A DNA stretch of 64,000 bases from Dyadobacter sp. CY356 (GTDB lineage: Bacteria > Bacteroidota > Bacteroidia > Cytophagales > Spirosomataceae). Positions 42,250-50,933 of the stretch are shown here, piece after piece (the first letter of the stretch is position 1; each line of letters starts with the position of its first letter). Made by a program: the position numbers and the translations under genes. The stretch spans positions 1 to 64,000 of the forward strand of contig NZ_JAJTSZ010000013.1 in the NCBI RefSeq assembly GCF_021440195.1, in the 5' to 3' direction. The notes beneath the pieces are model-generated. The model made no database searches. It was not told the DNA's origin and worked only from the letters and a program-made list of their open reading frames with translations.

Positions 42250-43444
42250 ATTGAAGCTGTAAGTTTTTAATTTTTATTTTCAGGTCATTAATTACATCCA
42301 CAACGTCCATTTTTGGCCAGGCATTCGTCCACTCACCGTTTTCAAGTTCTTCCTCTATTCTTTCCCACAATACCCCAAAATAAATTTCGGAGTCGACCTG
42401 AGAAATCAGCCATGACAGATCCAATTGGAGAATCTCAGCTACAACATTCAGCAGGTGTAAGTTATCCGGCTTATGATCGCTGTCACAATTCCAGTATTGA
42501 CGAAGCAGCCTTTTGGCCTTTAATTTTATAAATAAAGCCTCTGCATGTTCTACTAAAATCGGATCTCTCGCCTCGTTCATTTCACCCCATTGTTTTAATT
42601 GAATCGAAAAGCCAAAATCGACCCTGCCTTGTATACGGGTTGAAGTAATTACCTTTACCAAAGGGCTTAATCTGATTCTGGCGTCTATTCTGGTAAGTGC
42701 CCTGTGAAAGGCCATATCTTCTAAAAATGGCACCACGGGCAACCTTCCTGACAGATCATAAATACTGCAAGTAACAGCAAAGCTGGCACCAAAACATTGA
42801 AAATGGCGTGGCCATGGATCATTAGCAACCGGATCCAGCAGTGCTTCAACTTTGGAAACCAAGTGTTTGTAAGTAATGTCACGAAGATAATAAACCCTGG
42901 AAATGCTGTTTTCAGGGCGTGTAAGAATCCGTCCACCTACTACATCATTTCCTTTTTTTATTTCTTCAATGGTATTGAAAACCCAGTATTTATCCACTTC
43001 GCTATCGCTGTCGGTGCTGGCGATAATTCCCTGCGGCCGATTCAGCGAGGCAAAACGATTGTAGGCCGCATCCATCAAAAGTCTGCGAACGGTACCAATA
43101 TGGGCAACATCGGGAGTCAGTTGAATTTCCTCAACATGAAGACTGAATTCCGGATATGTTTTTTGATATGACCTTGCAAATTCTGCGGACTCATCCGTGC
43201 AGTTGTTTGCTAAAAGCAATACCTCGTATTCAGAATAAGAGAGTTGGAGCCCTTCATTATCTTTCTGATTACGAAGTGCTTCCAGAGTTTTAAAGAGATT
43301 GTCTTCCTCATTTCTTACCGGCAAAATCACCGACAATTTCAGATGTTGAGAAGGTGGTATGGTATAAAATAAAGTTGAAGCCACAACAGGCTCATCCTCT
43401 TCGGTTTCCTCAGAAAAAGTTTGCACCATAAATGATTTGAACAA
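42248..43444 (-). CDS. Family 2 glycosyltransferase (GT-A fold)
   Basis: 398 aa. The GT2 nucleotide-binding start is LSVILPVRNEEDNLFKTLEAL, and the DxD-type motif lies in GIIASTDSDSEVDK. A later FLEDMAFHRAL segment fits the ED catalytic region, here EDM. No transmembrane segment is evident. The gene is convergent with the methyltransferase and divergent from the DUF3891 gene. In other genomes a GT2 of this kind stands beside PIG-L and NodS-like genes, so it probably belongs to the same pathway. Confidence 0.88.
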   Translation of the reverse strand: MFKSFMVQTFSEETEEDEPVVASTLFYTIPPSQHLKLSVILPVRNEEDNLFKTLEALRNQKDNEGLQLSYSEYEVLLLANNCTDESAEFARSYQKTYPEFSLHVEEIQLTPDVAHIGTVRRLLMDAAYNRFASLNRPQGIIASTDSDSEVDKYWVFNTIEEIKKGNDVVGGRILTRPENSISRVYYLRDITYKHLVSKVEALLDPVANDPWPRHFQCFGASFAVTCSIYDLSGRLPVVPFLEDMAFHRALTRIDARIRLSPLVKVITSTRIQGRVDFGFSIQLKQWGEMNEARDPILVEHAEALFIKLKAKRLLRQYWNCDSDHKPDNLHLLNVVAEILQLDLSWLISQVDSEIYFGVLWERIEEELENGEWTNAWPKMDVVDVINDLKIKIKNLQLQ

Positions 43445-43598
43445 TTAAATTGAGAGATGTCTGCTCACTTAAATTATAACCATTTGGAAATAATTTCGAC
43501 ACTAATTAGTAAAAACTATGCCAATAGCTTTTGCCAGGCATTTTCAGTATGGGTAAAAGAAATTAGCAGGATAACAAGGGTTTATCGCCGGATTCCTT

Positions 43599-43613
43599 CG
43601 GCACACTTTTTGA
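43599..43613 (+). promoter_or_regulatory. Sigma-54-like promoter before DUF3891
   Basis: CGGCACACTTTTTGA keeps GGCAC and TTG at the right distance (GG to G of -12 is 12 bases) but has A for the last C and C for the first T. The ATG at 43643 lies 30 bases downstream, a suitable distance. Confidence 0.4.
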
Positions 43614-43642
43614 ATTACGTGTCGGAATTTATTTTCATTATT

Positions 43643-44368
43643 ATGATTGTTAATTATACAGAAAGTGGCTGGAATATCATTTCCCAGCGGGCACATGGGT
43701 TATTGGCGGGTCAAATTTGTTTTAATTTAAAGGCAAAACTCCGTCAGGAAATATGGATGGAAACCATTGTAGCAACCATTGAACATGACGATGTTTTTTA
43801 TGAATATGAAAACGATGAAAGTCTTCTAAATAATAATGGTGGACCGATTAACTTTAAAATGAGAGAATTTGAGGAAAAGAAGTGTGAAAAATTGCTTCAG
43901 ATGGCACTTTCAAAAAGTACGTATATCGCATTGCTGACTTCCCGCCACATTCAGTTTTTGCATGACGATTCAGAAGATCAGACTGCCCGGAAGTATTGTC
44001 AGAATTTAAAAAAAACGGATAAAAAATGGATTAAAATTGCGGCATGCACTGCGGACGAAATCTCAGATGCTTATGCCATTCTGCAATGGTGCGATGCCTT
44101 TTCATTATTGATTTGTCAGCAATTGATTCAGCCTGAGAACAGGAAAATAGAAATCAGTACAGGTACGGGAAATCTGTGTTATATGCTGTATACGCCTAAA
44201 CCAAACGTACTTACGGTGGATCCATGGCCTTTTGAGACGGACAGTTTTGAAATTCATTATGAGTCTAAAACTATTTCAAAACTTGAATTTAAAAGTGAAA
44301 AAGAATTCAGGAACTTGCTGATCAGCACAATGCCGGTCACCCATCGGTTTCAGTTGACTAAACATTAA
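43643..44368 (+). CDS. DUF3891 family protein
   Basis: 241 aa from ATG 43643, where similarity starts; an in-frame TTG/ATG extension to 43457 adds 62 residues unlike the family. The family features are visible: WNIISQRAHGLLAGQI, EHDDVFYEYE, and the later SRHIQFLHDD. The order His, His-Asp, His is reminiscent of an HD-type metal site, though no activity is known for the family. It has a possible sigma-54 promoter and is divergent from the GT2 gene. Co-location with PIG-L/NodS-like/GT genes suggests a role in the same glycan pathway. Confidence 0.8.
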   Translation: MIVNYTESGWNIISQRAHGLLAGQICFNLKAKLRQEIWMETIVATIEHDDVFYEYENDESLLNNNGGPINFKMREFEEKKCEKLLQMALSKSTYIALLTSRHIQFLHDDSEDQTARKYCQNLKKTDKKWIKIAACTADEISDAYAILQWCDAFSLLICQQLIQPENRKIEISTGTGNLCYMLYTPKPNVLTVDPWPFETDSFEIHYESKTISKLEFKSEKEFRNLLISTMPVTHRFQLTKH

Positions 44369-44452
44369 ATATCAGAGATTTATATTAATTTGGTGCCATA
44401 AGACTGTTAATCTATCTTTTGATCAATAACTCACATCACTAACATTATAAAA

Positions 44453-44911
44453 ATGGCCCTTCCTGATATTTTTACCAAACCTGTTACAGAAAAACTAATT
44501 GAGCGCATTGATAAGCTCACGGCCGCAAGTTTGCCATTATGGGGAAAGATGTCGGTTGCGCAAATGCTGGCGCATTGCTGCATTTCCTACGAGTATGTGT
44601 ACGACAATAATCACAAACCTCCCGGCACATTCATGAAGTTTATTTTGAAAATGTTTGTGAAAAATAAGGTCACTTCGGAAGAGCCGTATAAGAGAAATAG
44701 TGGCACCGCTCCGGATTTTATTATAAAAGGAGATAGAAGTTTTGAAACAGAAAAAGGGAGATTAACAGAATATATCAGAAGAACACAGGATTTAGGTTTT
44801 GATTTTTTCGATGGAAAAGAATCGCATTCGTTTGGGAAACTGACCGGGCAGGAGTGGAATAATATGTTTTACAAACATCTGGATCATCACTTGACACAAT
44901 TTGGGGTTTAG
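44453..44911 (+). CDS. DUF1569 / DinB-like protein
   Basis: 152 aa soluble protein with the four-helix DinB-like pattern: WGKMSVAQMLAHCCISYE near residues 30-50 and a C-terminal YKHLDHHLTQFGV. The histidines in these helices suit the metal site of DinB/YfiT-like proteins. DUF1569 proteins have no assigned reaction; thiol-transferase-like activity is known only for relatives. It starts 84 bases after DUF3891 and has no clear link with the neighbouring pathway. Confidence 0.82.
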   Translation: MALPDIFTKPVTEKLIERIDKLTAASLPLWGKMSVAQMLAHCCISYEYVYDNNHKPPGTFMKFILKMFVKNKVTSEEPYKRNSGTAPDFIIKGDRSFETEKGRLTEYIRRTQDLGFDFFDGKESHSFGKLTGQEWNNMFYKHLDHHLTQFGV

Positions 44912-45036
44912 GTTATATAATTTTTATTATCATTTGGTATCACATCGTTCTTTTCCCACGGAATTATTTCGTGGTTCATGATCGATTTGTCGAATTACAC
45001 CCAAGATTCAAACAATATTTCTTGTTATGCCCGATC

Positions 45037-45195
45037 TCAAATTTGGTCAATAACTAACTCCTGATACTCCTCACTAAAACTTCGTTTTTTACGATGCTCC
45101 TCCTGGTTCCGGATATTTTTGTAAATAGTGTTAACCTTAGAATGGCTGTACGACCTTCTGCCAATCAAATCGATCCTGTAAAAGCCCACTTTTAT
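45037..45195 (-). pseudogene. Decayed IS200/REP-associated transposase (C-terminal remnant)
   Basis: On the minus strand, one frame reads QDRFDWQK (about 45175-45155). After a frame change, a second reads SYSHSKVNTIYKNIRNQEEH, then RKKRSFSEEYQEL, and stops at 45037-45039. These match the end of Y1/IS200-like, REP-associated tyrosine transposases of Bacteroidota. The catalytic HUH part is missing and the frame is broken, so it is a relic. Confidence 0.7.
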
Positions 45196-45255
45196 GGTTA
45201 AAGCAATAAGACCGGAAATTCTTAAAATGTCTCTTTAAGTTTAGGGAAGAATGCA

Positions 45256-45290
45256 AAAAGGACACTTCGGGGAAATCAAAGTGTCCTTTT
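45256..45290 (-). terminator. Intrinsic terminator
   Basis: AAAAGGACACTT (45256-45267) pairs perfectly with 45279-45290; the A run on the left gives a T tail on the minus strand. It ends the phosphatase-like gene, 17 bases beyond its stop. Confidence 0.8.
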
Positions 45291-45307
45291 AAGCGCATTA
45301 TAAAAAC

Positions 45308-46711
45308 CTATTTCAAATTCTTTCTCGCCTTATATTCCTTAAATCTTTTATTATATTCCTCTAATTGTTCCGCCTTAAAGCTCTTTTTTAAATTTTCCGG
45401 CAATTCCAGGCGTTCCTGCATTTTAAGTGTTGTGGACAATTCTACCAAGGTATTCTGACCTTTTTTGTCTTTTTCAAGATTGAAAGAGTCATACAAATCA
45501 CCGCTAACTGTGAAGGCTTTAAAAGAAAGCAAAGCGTCATTTACTGTAATAACCTGATACAATTGTGTATTGGACGCCGCCCGGTCCATCCAGTTTTGGA
45601 GCCCGATATCATACATTTTTGGTCCGCTGACAGAGACTACGTAAATCGGTCCGTCGGGTTTTTTCCTGCTTTGTCCCAAAGGCATATTAATTCCACGACC
45701 GTAGGTGTGATCATGTCCCTGTAATACCAGATCAACTTTATGTTTTTTGTAGAGAGGCTCCATTTTTGCTCTCCATTCATCATTGTCACGCCCGTTTTTA
45801 GTAGAATAAATTGGATGGTGGTGCATCACGATCGTCCAACGCATATGATGTCCGGCAGCAACTTTTTCAAACCAGGCGGCCTGTTTTTCCAAAACCATTG
45901 AATCAAGAATTGCTTCCTGAGAATTTAAAGAAATAAATCGTATGCCTTGGTAATCAAAATAATAAGCAGTTTCAGCTAAGCCTTCCGGGCCGTTTTCCGG
46001 CAAAGCAAATTGCGGTCGCCAGTGCATGGAAACGTGTGGTTTTTTTGCCTTATCCATATAATACTCATGGTTTCCGGGAGTTGACAAACTGGGCACCATA
46101 CCGTTCACCCAGCCACCTGCCTCAAACCATTCACCCCACTGATAATCAGCATTAGAACTATTAATAAGATCTCCGGCGTGAATCATAAAATCCGCTTTTG
46201 GCAAAGTTGAATAAGCACCGCGGATCGCTCGGGACCATAACGACCGGATATCATTTTGTGCATCTCCAAAATAAAGGAAAGATACAGGATCATTTTTATC
46301 GGAAGCCGTTGTAAAATGAAACCATTCACTCCAGTATTTTCCATCGCCAACACGATACATATACTGGGTCGCTGGTTTTAGTCCGGTGAAATCAACCTCA
46401 TGGTATTTTACCTGTTTCCCGTCAAGAATTATTTCCTGTGTTTTTGCCTCGACACTTTTTGCATTAGATTGAAAATCAGGTGAAGGATCTGCCTCGTGGA
46501 TCATCGCCACAGCTTTTGCAACGGTAGAATCTGTCCGCCAGTTTACTGCCTGAGAATGAGCGGCATCGCCTTTCCAACCCAGGATAATCCGATCAGGAAA
46601 TTTGGATGGAGGATAGGATTTGTTTTCCTGAGCGAAAACAGTAGCCGGCAAAATGGCCAGCAATGAAATTATAAATAAAATAAATGGATTATTTTTTGAA
46701 GAAAACGACAT
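45308..46711 (-). CDS. Secreted purple-acid-phosphatase-like metallophosphoesterase
   Basis: 467 aa with a signal peptide (about 1-27, ending VFAQ). An N-terminal fibronectin-III-like domain (about 40-135) precedes a calcineurin-type phosphoesterase domain. All metal-ligand motifs are present: FGDAQND, HAGDLINSS, TPGNHEYY, MHHHPIY and GHDHTYGR. The layout is that of purple acid phosphatases, which hydrolyse phosphomonoesters outside the cytoplasm. The mature enzyme is probably periplasmic or secreted. Monocistronic. Confidence 0.92.
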   Translation of the reverse strand: MSFSSKNNPFILFIISLLAILPATVFAQENKSYPPSKFPDRIILGWKGDAAHSQAVNWRTDSTVAKAVAMIHEADPSPDFQSNAKSVEAKTQEIILDGKQVKYHEVDFTGLKPATQYMYRVGDGKYWSEWFHFTTASDKNDPVSFLYFGDAQNDIRSLWSRAIRGAYSTLPKADFMIHAGDLINSSNADYQWGEWFEAGGWVNGMVPSLSTPGNHEYYMDKAKKPHVSMHWRPQFALPENGPEGLAETAYYFDYQGIRFISLNSQEAILDSMVLEKQAAWFEKVAAGHHMRWTIVMHHHPIYSTKNGRDNDEWRAKMEPLYKKHKVDLVLQGHDHTYGRGINMPLGQSRKKPDGPIYVVSVSGPKMYDIGLQNWMDRAASNTQLYQVITVNDALLSFKAFTVSGDLYDSFNLEKDKKGQNTLVELSTTLKMQERLELPENLKKSFKAEQLEEYNKRFKEYKARKNLK

Positions 46712-46863
46712 TGACAGTTTGCATTAAGTAAAATAGTATAAGCTGCAATAGTACTTTTAATGTTTAATAGTAGGCTATCAACCCATGTTATGATAATGTA
46801 AATAATCATTTTGTTAAAAAATAACTGCAACATTTTTCACTTAAATCCATACAAAACTTCCCG

Positions 46864-46871
46864 TACCTTTG
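46864..46871 (+). promoter_or_regulatory. -7 promoter box next to a GTG start
   Basis: TACCTTTG matches TAnnTTTG exactly. The GTG at 46876 lies four bases downstream, near the expected first transcribed base, so this mRNA may be leaderless. The same arrangement occurs at 28814. Confidence 0.5.
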
Positions 46872-46875
46872 TACT

Positions 46876-49098
46876 GTGAAAATTGAGATACGCAGTGCTT
46901 TGAAAAAGAAAACTTTATTTATAACTCCGCCATTTACCCAGCTGAATACTCCGTATCCAGCCACTGCATACCTGAAAGGTTTTTTAAATACGTTGGGAAG
47001 AGAATCACATCAGGCAGATTTGGGTATTGACGTCATTCTGGCACTTTTTTCTTCAAAAGGACTGCGTCAATTATTTAATTTGCTTGAAGAATCTGACACA
47101 GAACTGACCGATAATAGTTTCAGGATCTATTCGCTCCGGGATGAATACATCAGTACGATTGATCCTGTCATCCGCTTTCTTAAAAATAGAAATCCTACCT
47201 TGGCGCATAGTATATGTGACAGAAGTTATTTGCCCGAAGCGAACCGTTTTCAGCAACTGGAAGATATGGACTGGGCTTTTGGGACAATGGGGATTCATGA
47301 TAAAGCAAGGCATTTGGCCACTTTATATCTGGAAGATCTTGGCGATCTGATCCAGGAAGCCATTGACCCGCACTTTGGTTTCAGCCGTTACGCCGAGCGA
47401 CTTGGCCGTTCAGCTTCGCATTTTGATGAAATGTGTGAGGTTTTGGAAATGCCGGATACGCTTCTGACAAACCTGTTGGTGAATTTACTTGAAGAAAAAA
47501 TTCAAAACTATCAGCCAGATATTGTTTGTATAACAGTGCCATTTCCTGGTAATCTTTATGGCGGGATGAAGTGCGGCCAGTATATCAAAAAAAATCACCC
47601 ACATATTTCTGTCGTAATGGGCGGAGGTTTCGCCAATACCGAATTGCGTTCATTGAAAGAACCACGGGTTTTTGATTATATCGATTTTATTTGTCTGGAC
47701 GATGGCGAAGCACCGCTTTTATCCTTACTGGAATATCTGGATGGCGGCAGGGAAAAAGAAAAATTAAAGCGGGTTTATGCCCGTACCGATGGCAAAGTAA
47801 TTTATTATAACGGAGCCAGGGAACGGGATGTACCACAGCGGGATACCGGAACGCCGGATTACAGTGATTTGCCATTACATGATTATTTGTCGGTTATTGA
47901 AATAGTTAACCCGATGCACCGGTTATGGAGTGATGGACGCTGGAATAAACTGACTTTGGCACACGGCTGTTATTGGGGGAAATGCTCATTTTGCGATATT
48001 TCTCTGGATTATATCAAAAGATATGAACCAATGACGGCCGCACTTTTGTGTGACCGGATAGAGGAAATCATAGAACAAACCCAGCAAAACGGTTTTCATT
48101 TTGTTGACGAAGCAGCACCACCGGCATTGTTGCGCGATCTTGCTTTGGAAATCATCCGCCGTAAATTAACAGTAGTTTGGTGGACGAACATTCGCTTCGA
48201 AAAAAACTTCACACATGACCTTTGTCTGTTACTGAAAGCATCCGGCTGTATCGCCATTTCCGGTGGATTGGAAGTTGCATCGGACCGGCTTTTGGAACGT
48301 ATGAAAAAAGGCGTTACCGTCGCTCAGGTTGCCAGAGTGGCAGATGCTTTTACGCAGGCAGGCATTATGGTTCATGCTTATTTGATGTATGGATTTCCTA
48401 CACAAACAGCGCAGGAAACCATTGATTCCCTGGAAATGGTGCGTCAGTTATTTCATTTGGGAATTGTCCAGTCAGGTTTCTGGCACAGGTTTGCGATGAC
48501 CGCGCACAGTCCCGTTGGACTTCATCCGGAAGAGTTTGACGTGATGCGCATTGGTCCGGAGATCGGAGGATTTGCCAATAATGATCTGGAACATGATGAT
48601 CCGTCGGGTGCAAATCATGATTTATTCGGAGATGGTTTGCGGAAATCGTTATTCAATTATATGCACGGCGTATGTTTTGATTTCCCACTGTCAAAATGGT
48701 TTAATTTTAAAATTCCTTCACCATCCATTTCGCCAAAATATATAGAAAAAAGCATCAGCCAGTTTCCTGATGCCATTCCGCGTACCAATGCGATGGTTGT
48801 CTGGATGGGAAGCTTGCCGACACTTTCTGTTTTTGAAGAAAAAAGAGGAAAAAATATTACAGAAATTGCCGAACTGGTTTTTTATAACAAAAAGCAGGAA
48901 TGGGCTTTGGAAACCAGCGTTCCCGTAGGAGAATGGCTGACAGAAATAATGCCCGAACTCCTTATTGGAAAACACGAACCATATCCATTGGATAAAATGA
49001 AAAGTAATTTTGAATCACAAGGATTAGGTGAATTCGAAACTTTTATGCGTTCAAAGGTTTGGGATGAGCTAAAAAGTGGTGGACTATTAGTAGTATAA
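46876..49098 (+). CDS. B12-binding-domain radical SAM protein
   Basis: 740 aa from a GTG start; no upstream alternative is plausible. Residues about 195-295 look like a cobalamin-binding Rossmann domain (QPDIVCITVPFPGNLYGG, VVMGGGFANTEL) without the DxHxxG that ligates cobalt. The radical SAM domain has HGCYWGKCSFCD with Cys365, Cys370 and Cys373, a C-x4-C-x2-C spacing rather than the common C-x3-C-x2-C. A glycine-rich SGGLEVASDRLLERMKKGV follows. The first 190 residues and the C-terminus carry extra domains. The reaction is unknown. It is not in an operon with an obvious precursor peptide. Confidence 0.82.
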   Translation: MKIEIRSALKKKTLFITPPFTQLNTPYPATAYLKGFLNTLGRESHQADLGIDVILALFSSKGLRQLFNLLEESDTELTDNSFRIYSLRDEYISTIDPVIRFLKNRNPTLAHSICDRSYLPEANRFQQLEDMDWAFGTMGIHDKARHLATLYLEDLGDLIQEAIDPHFGFSRYAERLGRSASHFDEMCEVLEMPDTLLTNLLVNLLEEKIQNYQPDIVCITVPFPGNLYGGMKCGQYIKKNHPHISVVMGGGFANTELRSLKEPRVFDYIDFICLDDGEAPLLSLLEYLDGGREKEKLKRVYARTDGKVIYYNGARERDVPQRDTGTPDYSDLPLHDYLSVIEIVNPMHRLWSDGRWNKLTLAHGCYWGKCSFCDISLDYIKRYEPMTAALLCDRIEEIIEQTQQNGFHFVDEAAPPALLRDLALEIIRRKLTVVWWTNIRFEKNFTHDLCLLLKASGCIAISGGLEVASDRLLERMKKGVTVAQVARVADAFTQAGIMVHAYLMYGFPTQTAQETIDSLEMVRQLFHLGIVQSGFWHRFAMTAHSPVGLHPEEFDVMRIGPEIGGFANNDLEHDDPSGANHDLFGDGLRKSLFNYMHGVCFDFPLSKWFNFKIPSPSISPKYIEKSISQFPDAIPRTNAMVVWMGSLPTLSVFEEKRGKNITEIAELVFYNKKQEWALETSVPVGEWLTEIMPELLIGKHEPYPLDKMKSNFESQGLGEFETFMRSKVWDELKSGGLLVV

Positions 49099-49103
49099 AC
49101 AAT

Positions 49104-49166
49104 TAACCGCAATAAACATTTATCGCATTGCGCCCATTGCGAAACATATGGCGTCTATTGCGGTTA
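49104..49166. repeat. Palindromic repeat element
   Basis: TAACCGCAATA (49104-49114) pairs perfectly with 49156-49166 across 41 bases that contain further GCATTGCG/ATTGCG copies. It is not a normal terminator, because A rather than T follows on the plus strand. It resembles dispersed REP-like elements. Confidence 0.5.
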
Positions 49167-49186
49167 AAAAAATTCAGTTCAAAAAC

Positions 49187-50296
49187 TTAGTTCAAAACCT
49201 CAAACTTCTCCAACAAATCATCAAAAGATGTAAACACAGCAGGATACCCAACCGCCAGACTTCCAATTTTATCCCCAAGCCCAACCGCCATGGCCGGCCG
49301 AATCGTAGCCATCTCAATAGCTTCCTGCAAAGGAATCCCGACTTCACGAACAGCATTTCTCACAGCATCAGCCAAAGAAATAGTAGCTCCCGCCAGATTT
49401 CCTTCTGAATTATTATATTGACCGTCTTGCAGATAGGCGTCAAACTCGCCCCACTTAAATTCCGTTACCTTTTCGCCAACAAATAACGCATCAGATATCA
49501 AAAACAATTTATCTTTTTTGGCTTTGTAAGCAATTCTAGCCGCTGCATAATCACAATGAACACCATCGATAATGATCGGGGCGTAAACTGAATCATTGTC
49601 AAATGTAGCACCGACCAATCCGGGTTGGCGGTGACCAAATGCTGACATGGCATTATATAAATGGGTTACTAGTTTAATTCCCTGATCAAATGCCTGGCTA
49701 GCTTCCTGATATGTTGCATTGGAGTGCCCGGCCGAAACCGTAATTCCCGAAGCTAAAAGCATATCAATCTGCTCTGAAGTAAACATTTCCGGAGCTATCG
49801 TAATCAGCTTGATCACATCTTTCCCATGACTGATAATTGCTTCCAATTCCGTATCCGAAGGTTTTCTAACATATTCAGTAAGATGTGCACCACGTTTTAC
49901 CGGATTTAGAAACGGACCTTCCAGATGCATTCCAAGGACTCCTGATCTTGGATTATTCCTGATATAATTCCGGGTAGCTTCAATGCCTTTCAGTATATTT
50001 TCAAGCGATGAAGTAATCAGCGTTGGTAAAACATAAGCAGTGCCCAGTGCTTTGCTGGCTTGATATATATCATCGATCGTTTCTTCATCAGCTTTTTCAG
50101 TAAAATGAAAACGCTCTCCTCCGTTGATATGCACATCGAAAAGGCCGGCACTAATATTTTGAACTTTCAATGCTCCTTCAACGAAGCTGGAAGAAGTTAA
50201 AGAAGATATTATACCATTTTCGACAGTAATAAGTTGGCCGGTCAGAACGGAATTGCCGGTATAAACTTTCTCAGCAAATATCTGATAAGAAGACAT
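49187..50296 (-). CDS. nagA: N-acetylglucosamine-6-phosphate deacetylase NagA
   Basis: 369 aa amidohydrolase-fold enzyme that converts GlcNAc-6-P to GlcN-6-P in amino-sugar recycling. The typical motifs are GLFDVHINGGE near residue 50, LGMHLEGPFLNPVKRGAH (metal-binding Glu), VSAGHSNATY, TTHLYNAMS-like VTHLYNAMSAFGHRQPG, and the catalytic Asp in LISDALFV. It may supply or recycle amino sugars used by the adjacent polysaccharide genes. Its stop lies 20 bases from the palindromic repeat. Confidence 0.93.
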   Translation of the reverse strand: MSSYQIFAEKVYTGNSVLTGQLITVENGIISSLTSSSFVEGALKVQNISAGLFDVHINGGERFHFTEKADEETIDDIYQASKALGTAYVLPTLITSSLENILKGIEATRNYIRNNPRSGVLGMHLEGPFLNPVKRGAHLTEYVRKPSDTELEAIISHGKDVIKLITIAPEMFTSEQIDMLLASGITVSAGHSNATYQEASQAFDQGIKLVTHLYNAMSAFGHRQPGLVGATFDNDSVYAPIIIDGVHCDYAAARIAYKAKKDKLFLISDALFVGEKVTEFKWGEFDAYLQDGQYNNSEGNLAGATISLADAVRNAVREVGIPLQEAIEMATIRPAMAVGLGDKIGSLAVGYPAVFTSFDDLLEKFEVLN

Positions 50297-50348
50297 AAGT
50301 TAAAGACGTTTTTATGAGGTTTAGGAATAATGACGAATCAGATAAACG

Positions 50349-50912
50349 TCATTTTATTATAATATCAAATTTAGTCAAAAGACCTGCTAAATCGGAAGAA
50401 AGGAATTTAGCTTTTTTGACATTATTTATTGCCGGATCTATCGTGAAGTTCTGGCTTGTTGTGAAATCCACACCACTAAGATTGGTATAGGAAAAAACAG
50501 AACCCATTAAATCACAATTAATAAATTTTGATTTGGAAAGATCGGCCTGAGTAAAGTCTGCACCGTTAATTTTGCAATTTACAAAGGCACTTTTATTCAG
50601 TTTTTTATTGTCGAAGTTGGTATAATCCAAAAGACATTTTTCAAAACGAACTGAAAAACCGAAGTCCTTCGTATCCGAAAAATTGACACCGATAAGTTTG
50701 CAGACAACAAATTCAACATCAAACATTTTGCAGTTTGTCATCACAGCATTACTCATGTTGCAGCCAATAAAAGAACAGTCGGTGAAATCAGTGCCCGCGA
50801 TATTGGAAAAGATACAGTTTGTAAATTCATACTGTTCAAAACTTTGCTGCGGAAGATCCTGAACTGTGAAATCGATATTACTGATTGCCTCGACGTTTCT
50901 TTTATTAAACAT
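50349..50912 (-). CDS. Pentapeptide-repeat protein
   Basis: 187 aa with tandem A(D/N)Lxx-like fivefold repeats: FTDCSFIGCNMSNAVMTNCK, then NKSAFVNCKINGADFTQADLSKSKF. These form a right-handed beta-helix, in family members such as Qnr or MfpA. It has no signal peptide and many cysteines at repeat edges. It lies between nagA and trxA on the same strand, and no target can be inferred. Confidence 0.9.
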   Translation of the reverse strand: MFNKRNVEAISNIDFTVQDLPQQSFEQYEFTNCIFSNIAGTDFTDCSFIGCNMSNAVMTNCKMFDVEFVVCKLIGVNFSDTKDFGFSVRFEKCLLDYTNFDNKKLNKSAFVNCKINGADFTQADLSKSKFINCDLMGSVFSYTNLSGVDFTTSQNFTIDPAINNVKKAKFLSSDLAGLLTKFDIIIK

Positions 50913-50933
50913 TAAACCTGAAAAATAAGATTA

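Noticed and set aside
43457..43642. 62-residue N-terminal extension of DUF3891
   Set aside because: Similarity to the family starts at the ATG at 43643, and a promoter-like site lies inside the extension.
46712..46875. Cobalamin riboswitch before the B12/radical SAM gene
   Set aside because: No B12-box-like sequence; the promoter box is almost on the start codon, leaving no leader.
49104..49166. Terminator for the radical SAM gene or nagA
   Set aside because: The tail on the plus strand is A-rich and the T run on the minus strand lies before the hairpin, so it is described as a repeat instead.
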